Assembly (NCBI RefSeq): GCF_907164915.1
Contig: NC_061862.1
Span: forward strand, 92,583,995-92,647,994
Direction of reading: 5' to 3'
DNA: 64,000 nt
Origin: Impatiens glandulifera
Lineage: Eukaryota > Streptophyta > Magnoliopsida > Ericales > Balsaminaceae
Within the stretch, counting starts at the first letter, position 1, and every line of letters starts with the position of its first letter. Shown piece after piece: positions 59,581 through 64,000 of the stretch. Under the pieces are notes generated by a model. The model had not been told where the DNA came from and ran no database searches. It worked only from the letters and a program-made list of their open reading frames with translations. A program made the position numbers and the translations under genes.

Positions 59581-60937
59581 GGAAAGAATGCCAATTTTAC
59601 AAATCAAGTTGTAAGAAGGTGTCAAATTTACTTAATAAGTATCAAAACTCTATTTATATATACTAACTTGTGAAAAAATGTCAAATTTGTTTAAAATGAC
59701 GGAAATGTGAAACGTTGTCAAAAATAAAATTTCTATGTGTAATATACACTTATTTTTTTATTCTTTTAATTTGACACTATTTTCATTATTTTTCGTTCAT
59801 ACAAAACATCAAAATCTTTTTTTTAATCTATTTTTTCTCTCTCTTTACCCCAATTCTCCATTTTCTTCTAACTGTTCCTCTTCATCTCTTCATCTTTAAT
59901 ATGAGTAATTGTTAATATGAGTAATTATTATAAAATGAAAGGCGGAAATCCATAGCAGGTGGGATTCCATTAATGTCATGAAAGAATGTTAACCCATCAT
60001 TAATCATATCTGATGATGAACCGCCTAAACTTTTGGAATCAGCTCCATTTGAAAGCCTAGATTATGATTCATTTTTCTGTTTTTCCAACAGCCGCCAACG
60101 ATCCGTACATTACGGAGGGCCCACCTTTTGTCCTGTACCTCTATAAGTCATGTAGAAATGCCTCGCTGCGTGAGGCGGTAGTTGGTGTAGTAAAAGAATT
60201 TCGTGTTTGGAGAATCACATCTTGGACACTTCATCGGCTATTCCGTCACCCGTTGTCACAATTTTTCGGCCACCTGGTTGTTCTTCCATCACAACATTAT
60301 TAGCCGACGTCGACATATTTGGTTCTTAAATTTTTGAAAAAAAATTGAGAAAGAAAAGATCTTTATAGATGATTAGTTCATTATTTATTTAATCTTCATT
60401 ATAGTAACTCATATCTATCAGATCAATTTTAATTCCAGCTATAACTTAAACAATAATAGAGAATTAGAGCTATAGAAATAGTGTTCGTGAACATTATAGA
60501 GATTTTAGAAAAAAAATACATACAAATTCGCTACAAATGAAGAAATGGAACCGATAAAAGACAATAGAGATGTTACCTTTAAAGTTCGGTAAAAATTGAA
60601 AAAACTAATAGATTACTCATATTAGAGATGAATAGATGAAAGAGAACCGTTAAAAGAAAGGATAATGTGGGGTAAAGAGAAAGAAAAAATGGATAAAAAA
60701 AGATTTAGATGTTTTTGTTTAAATAGAAAAATAATTAAAAGTAATGTAAATTAAAAAACAAATAAAAAATATGTGGATATTATCTGTCGCAAATATTTTA
60801 ACGCGGTTTCACATTTTTGTTATTTTAAACAAATTTGATATTTTTGACGAGTATATATATATAAATATAATTTTGATATTTAATAAATAAATTTAATAAG
60901 TTCTTACAACTTTATATATAAAATTAACCTTCTTTCC
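59581..60937. mobile_element. Pack-MULE: Mutator-like element with captured Dof gene fragment
   Basis: The ends are long inverted repeats of about 335 bp (59581-59918 and about 60609-60937), beginning GGAAAGAA on each strand. Shared inner landmarks include TTTACCCCA, TTGTAAGAA, CAAATTTGTTTAAAAT and TAATATGAGTAAT. A 13-bp direct repeat, ATAATTTTTTTTT, flanks it at 59568-59580 and 60938-60950; allowing for T-run slippage this fits the 9-11 bp Mutator duplication. There is no transposase. The interior is visibly richer in GC and carries a decayed gene fragment on minus. Confidence 0.85.
59940..60316 (-). pseudogene. Captured Dof zinc-finger transcription factor fragment
   Basis: Read on minus from a possible ATG at 60316, about 30 codons lead into the plant-specific Dof domain: KCPRCDSPNTKFFYYTNY, then (in shifted frames) HF..T..R.Y, KGG, ALRNV and VGGC. 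Three single-base losses break the frame. Both cysteines of the second zinc pair are changed to Tyr (TAC, TAT), the Cys of the FCYYNNY motif is Phe, and the WTKGG Trp is Arg, so no working zinc finger can be made. Downstream, the frame SKSLGGSSSDMINDGLTFF with PAMDF resembles the variable C-terminal part of a Dof protein. The 5' flank (60317-60608) may be captured leader. Confidence 0.85.
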
Positions 60938-60950
60938 ATAATTTTTTTTT

Positions 60951-61303
60951 TTTATTAAGATCACATTTTCATTCAATTTTTCAAAGAACTCAACTTCTTT
61001 CTAAACATATTAATTTAATTGATCTATTAATTAGTCTTCTCCCTATCTATATAAACTAATTCATTAATTCTCAGTCAAAACACACAATTGTTTCATTTTA
61101 TAAATATAATATATATATATATATAAATTAAATTATTAATAAATAAAATAAAATATAAATATTATATATTATATATTAAAATAAAATATATTACATAAAT
61201 ATTAAAATAACTAAAAAAACATAAATTTAATTCACACCCCATATTATATGAAATAAAAAATTTGAAACTTCTTAATCTGATTCAATTTTACTTATTATTA
61301 TAA

Positions 61304-61367
<64 letters not shown>

Positions 61368-63560
61368 TAAACATTTTAAATCAAATAATTAAAATAGTAT
61401 TATAAGTTTAATAAAATATTATGCACCTACATCAAAATATATTAAATACATGTTAAAATAAAATATATTATATAAATAATAAAATAAAATATATGACATT
61501 TAAATTATGTAAAATTTGAAAATACGAGTTTAACTTAATTTTAATCAAACATATTGGATATTTTTACTCGCAAATAATTAAAAAATGTATAATGTTCTCA
61601 TTATTAATTAAGATATAAAGAAAAAAAAAAGCATTATGAAAGAATTAAAATTTAATTTTTTTGAAAGGTACCATAAAAGATAGAATTTGTGATGCATAAT
61701 ATTTATTATATATATAACATAATATTTATAATATTTATGTAATGTATTTTATTTTATTTTATTTTTATTTTTATTTTTAGTGTATAATATTTTATTTTAA
61801 TTTATAATATTTATTTAAATAATTTAATTTTGTATGTTTAGTTTTAATTATATATATTATATTTATAATTAAGTAAAAATAAAATATGTGTGTTATTTTA
61901 ATATATATATTATTTATATATTATTTTAATTACTTAATTAAATATTATTAATTTTAATTTTGTATATTTTATATAATTAAAATTAGATAATTAATGAGTT
62001 TTAGACCAAGGAGAAAAGTAATTAATAAATTAATTAATAAATTTAATTAAAGAGAGCAGTAATGAGTATTTTAGGATGAGAATGAAAATGTGATAATTAT
62101 AAGAAAAAATATTTCAAATATGGGAAGACAATGAAATGTCCCTAGTTTTTATGGTCATTTAATATGACCCGTGCTACTATAAACACCCGTGAACAAAATC
62201 AGTCTAAATCTAAGACGGTTTATGACACTGTTGAATCGAAGTTAATAGTATATGGATCATAATTAACATTTAATATATATATATATATATATATAATTTA
62301 GTTACAATTTATAATTAATATTTAAACATTTAAGAAAAATAATAGGTTCTAGCCTAAGGCATCATTCATTAAGTTTATTTATATTTCTTTTAAAATTATG
62401 TTATGTTGTACAGTTATTGTAAAAAAATGTTTTCATCTTGTCAATATCAAGTTTAAAAAAAAGATGAGAATTTTCTTCTAAAATGATAAAAAAAAAAAAA
62501 GAATACATAGATCAATATTAAAAAATATTTAAATGAAAATAGATGACAAATTTATGTAAATCCAATAGGAATTTTGTTTCAGTGTCACCAATTAATAATA
62601 ATGAGGAAGATAATTAATAATTATCAATGAGGGCTCAAGTTTTGGCGCTGCTCTAAAAAAAATAAAATTTATTTTAACATTTTATATTCAGTAATATCAT
62701 AAATTTTAACTAATTTTTTTTTTATATATATTTAGTAAATTAGTTGTCTTGGGTGAGTTACACTAACTCTCAAGGGTTTGCTGGTTACCAGGACCTGCCC
62801 GATAATTATATGATTGACTTTTTTTACTTGTATATTTTTTTGTTGTTGTGCATTTCATATATTGAACGAGCCTATTTAGAAAAAAATCACATTTTATTAT
62901 ATCTTACAACATCAGTTATGGATATTCATTTCAAAACATTAAGATAAGGTATATAATATTATTTAGGTTTCTTAATATATACAAATTTAAGATGTCAATT
63001 AATTTTTGAAATATCACCCAAGAAATTTTGTTATGTACTAATTTAAATTTTAACAAGCTCTTGTGAAACTTATTTGAACATGTGGCCAATTTTGAAACAT
63101 TTCTTTTTAGTTTTAACACATTAATTTATAAAAGAACTCAGACTTTTCTCATATGAACATCACAACAATTATTTTTATACTTAAATCCTTAGTCCTAAGT
63201 GATTGGAAGATTTGAAGGTTTGGTGAACTTGAAATTTGTTAGGAAATTTTGGATGAAATTAGTAGATTAACGTAGATTTTTATCTATTTTTTAAAATTAA
63301 AAAAATGAATAATAAATTAAATTAAAAAAAATTAGAAAATGAAGAGAGCGTAAAAATTTTATTATTTTTTTTTTTTGGATTCTTCCCTGATAAGTGATAT
63401 ATAGATCAGAGTGAAACACCGTTCATCTTGACCCTTTCAATACCGAAAAATCAAACACGGACACTTTTTAAAAATAGGTACATATTTATATATTTGAAAT
63501 GAAATTGTTTATGCATAATTTTAAAGTTTAATTCTTACATTTTTTAAATATTTTTTTTTA
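60951..63560. other. AT-rich intergenic DNA
   Basis: Contains long (AT)n runs (61308-61362 and near 62275-62294). A 67-codon ORF at 62744-62947 (TTG start) begins with a less AT-rich stretch but matches no family I know. No gene supported. Confidence 0.5.
61308..61362. repeat. (AT)n microsatellite
   Basis: About 55 bp of AT dinucleotides. Confidence 0.95.
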
Positions 63561-63791
63561 TTAATAACAAGAACCAACTTGAATTCGCATAGCTTAGTTA
63601 GTACACATTTGAGAGAAGAAAAATATTATTTAGATAGTGAGTTTGAGTTTACATTATAAAATTTGATATTTAAAAGATATTGAGTGTGATAAAAGTAAAA
63701 ACTAACAATATTTGAGTGTAATTACTTGCACTCAACATGTTAAGTGTAGACAAAGTAACATATTGAGTGCAAGTAATTACATAATTCTACA
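63561..63791 (-). mobile_element. Probable start of a Copia 3' LTR at the window edge
   Basis: On minus, the purine-rich AACTTGAGAAGAG (63804-63792) is followed by TGTAGAATTATG from 63791, matching the usual PPT to LTR junction of small Copia elements. The LTR's far end was not identified; the left limit given is a guess. Confidence 0.4.
63718..63780. repeat. 24-bp inverted repeat with 15-nt loop
   Basis: Arms 63718-63741 and 63757-63780 (GTAATTACTTGCACTCAA at the outer side) match at 23 of 24 positions. It lies just inside the presumed LTR end. Confidence 0.85.
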
Positions 63792-63805
63792 CTCTTCTCA
63801 AGTTG

Positions 63806-64000
63806 GGTAAAAGATATTGAGAGTACCCAACTTGGCACATAGTTCTTCGAAATTCCACTTGAGAAGAGTTTTGTTGAGAATGTCAGCCACATAATAGGAA
63901 AAGCCTTGGGCATCTATGAAAGTGGAGATGTGTTGTCGAGGAGATGAAAATGTTGATGACATTCTTTGAATTTGAATGATTCTAATTCATGCTTCACTTC
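63806..64000 (-). pseudogene. C-terminal end of a Copia pol (RNase H), partial
   Basis: The minus-strand frame YYVADILNKTLLKWNFEELC followed by AKLGTL matches the end of Copia RNase H, where the family has (V/L)ADI(F/L)TK.L and KLG. It runs off the right edge of the window, and upstream parts in view are short of clear motifs. Confidence 0.65.

Noticed and set aside
60064..60303. Plus-strand 79-codon ORF
   Set aside because: It is the shadow of the minus-strand Dof fragment and has no similarity of its own that I can see.
62744..62947. 67-codon ORF with a less AT-rich start
   Set aside because: TTG start, hydrophobic low-complexity tail, no known motif and no splice partners.

Overview
The window is nuclear DNA from a flowering plant, most likely a eudicot. 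It is strongly AT-rich, its genes have GT-AG introns, and the proteins belong to plant-specific families (SBT1 subtilase, clade D PP2C, FRIGIDA-like, GH3). It is crowded with plant transposons: Copia, LINE, SINE, Harbinger, hAT-like elements, MITEs and a Mutator-like element. The sequence does not let me name a species.

Four host genes look intact. An SBT1.7/ARA12-like secreted subtilase lies on + at 12946-15426 (768 aa, one intron). A clade D protein phosphatase 2C lies on + at 27973-29388 (381 aa, four exons). A FRIGIDA-like nuclear protein lies on - at 31911-29711 (531 aa, three coding exons plus an apparent 5'UTR exon) and converges on the PP2C gene with 322 bp between stop codons. A GH3 acyl-acid amido synthetase lies on - at 44570-42539 (595 aa, three exons), with a TATA box and two tandem auxin-response-like TGTCTG sites upstream. 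They are not an operon. The only evident functional themes are auxin homeostasis (GH3) and auxin-linked phosphatase signalling (PP2C.D), and I infer no direct link between them.

Layout: 1-12.8 kb is AT-rich with a 542-bp DNA transposon, a diverged segmental duplication (3.0-6.0 kb and 10.4-11.6 kb), a truncated tRNA-Leu, an LTR-retrotransposon-like relic and a 52-bp minisatellite. After the subtilase, 15.4-27.9 kb holds small duplications, a GC-richer relic carrying a SINE, and a MITE family including two full copies joined as a 524-bp inverted pair. 32.6-42.5 kb holds a tandem duplication with a MITE filled/empty site, a broken LINE ORF1, a Harbinger-type element with a small ORF, and a hAT-like repeat.

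45.2-59.4 kb is a nest: an old degraded Copia element (TSD TACAT) contains a young, nearly intact Copia element (48660-58497, TSD TATTT, 1260-bp LTRs with about five differences by eye). The young element has separate gag and pol frames plus an extra sense-strand ORF after pol with its own TATA box. Right after the nest, 59581-60937 is a Mutator-like element with long inverted ends and a 13-bp target duplication. It carries a decayed fragment of a Dof zinc-finger transcription-factor gene (Pack-MULE). The window ends in the 3' end of another Copia element.

The points most worth a second look are the Dof-carrying Pack-MULE, the extra ORF with an internal promoter in the young Copia, its split gag/pol and duplicated polypurine tract, and the MITE inverted pair.
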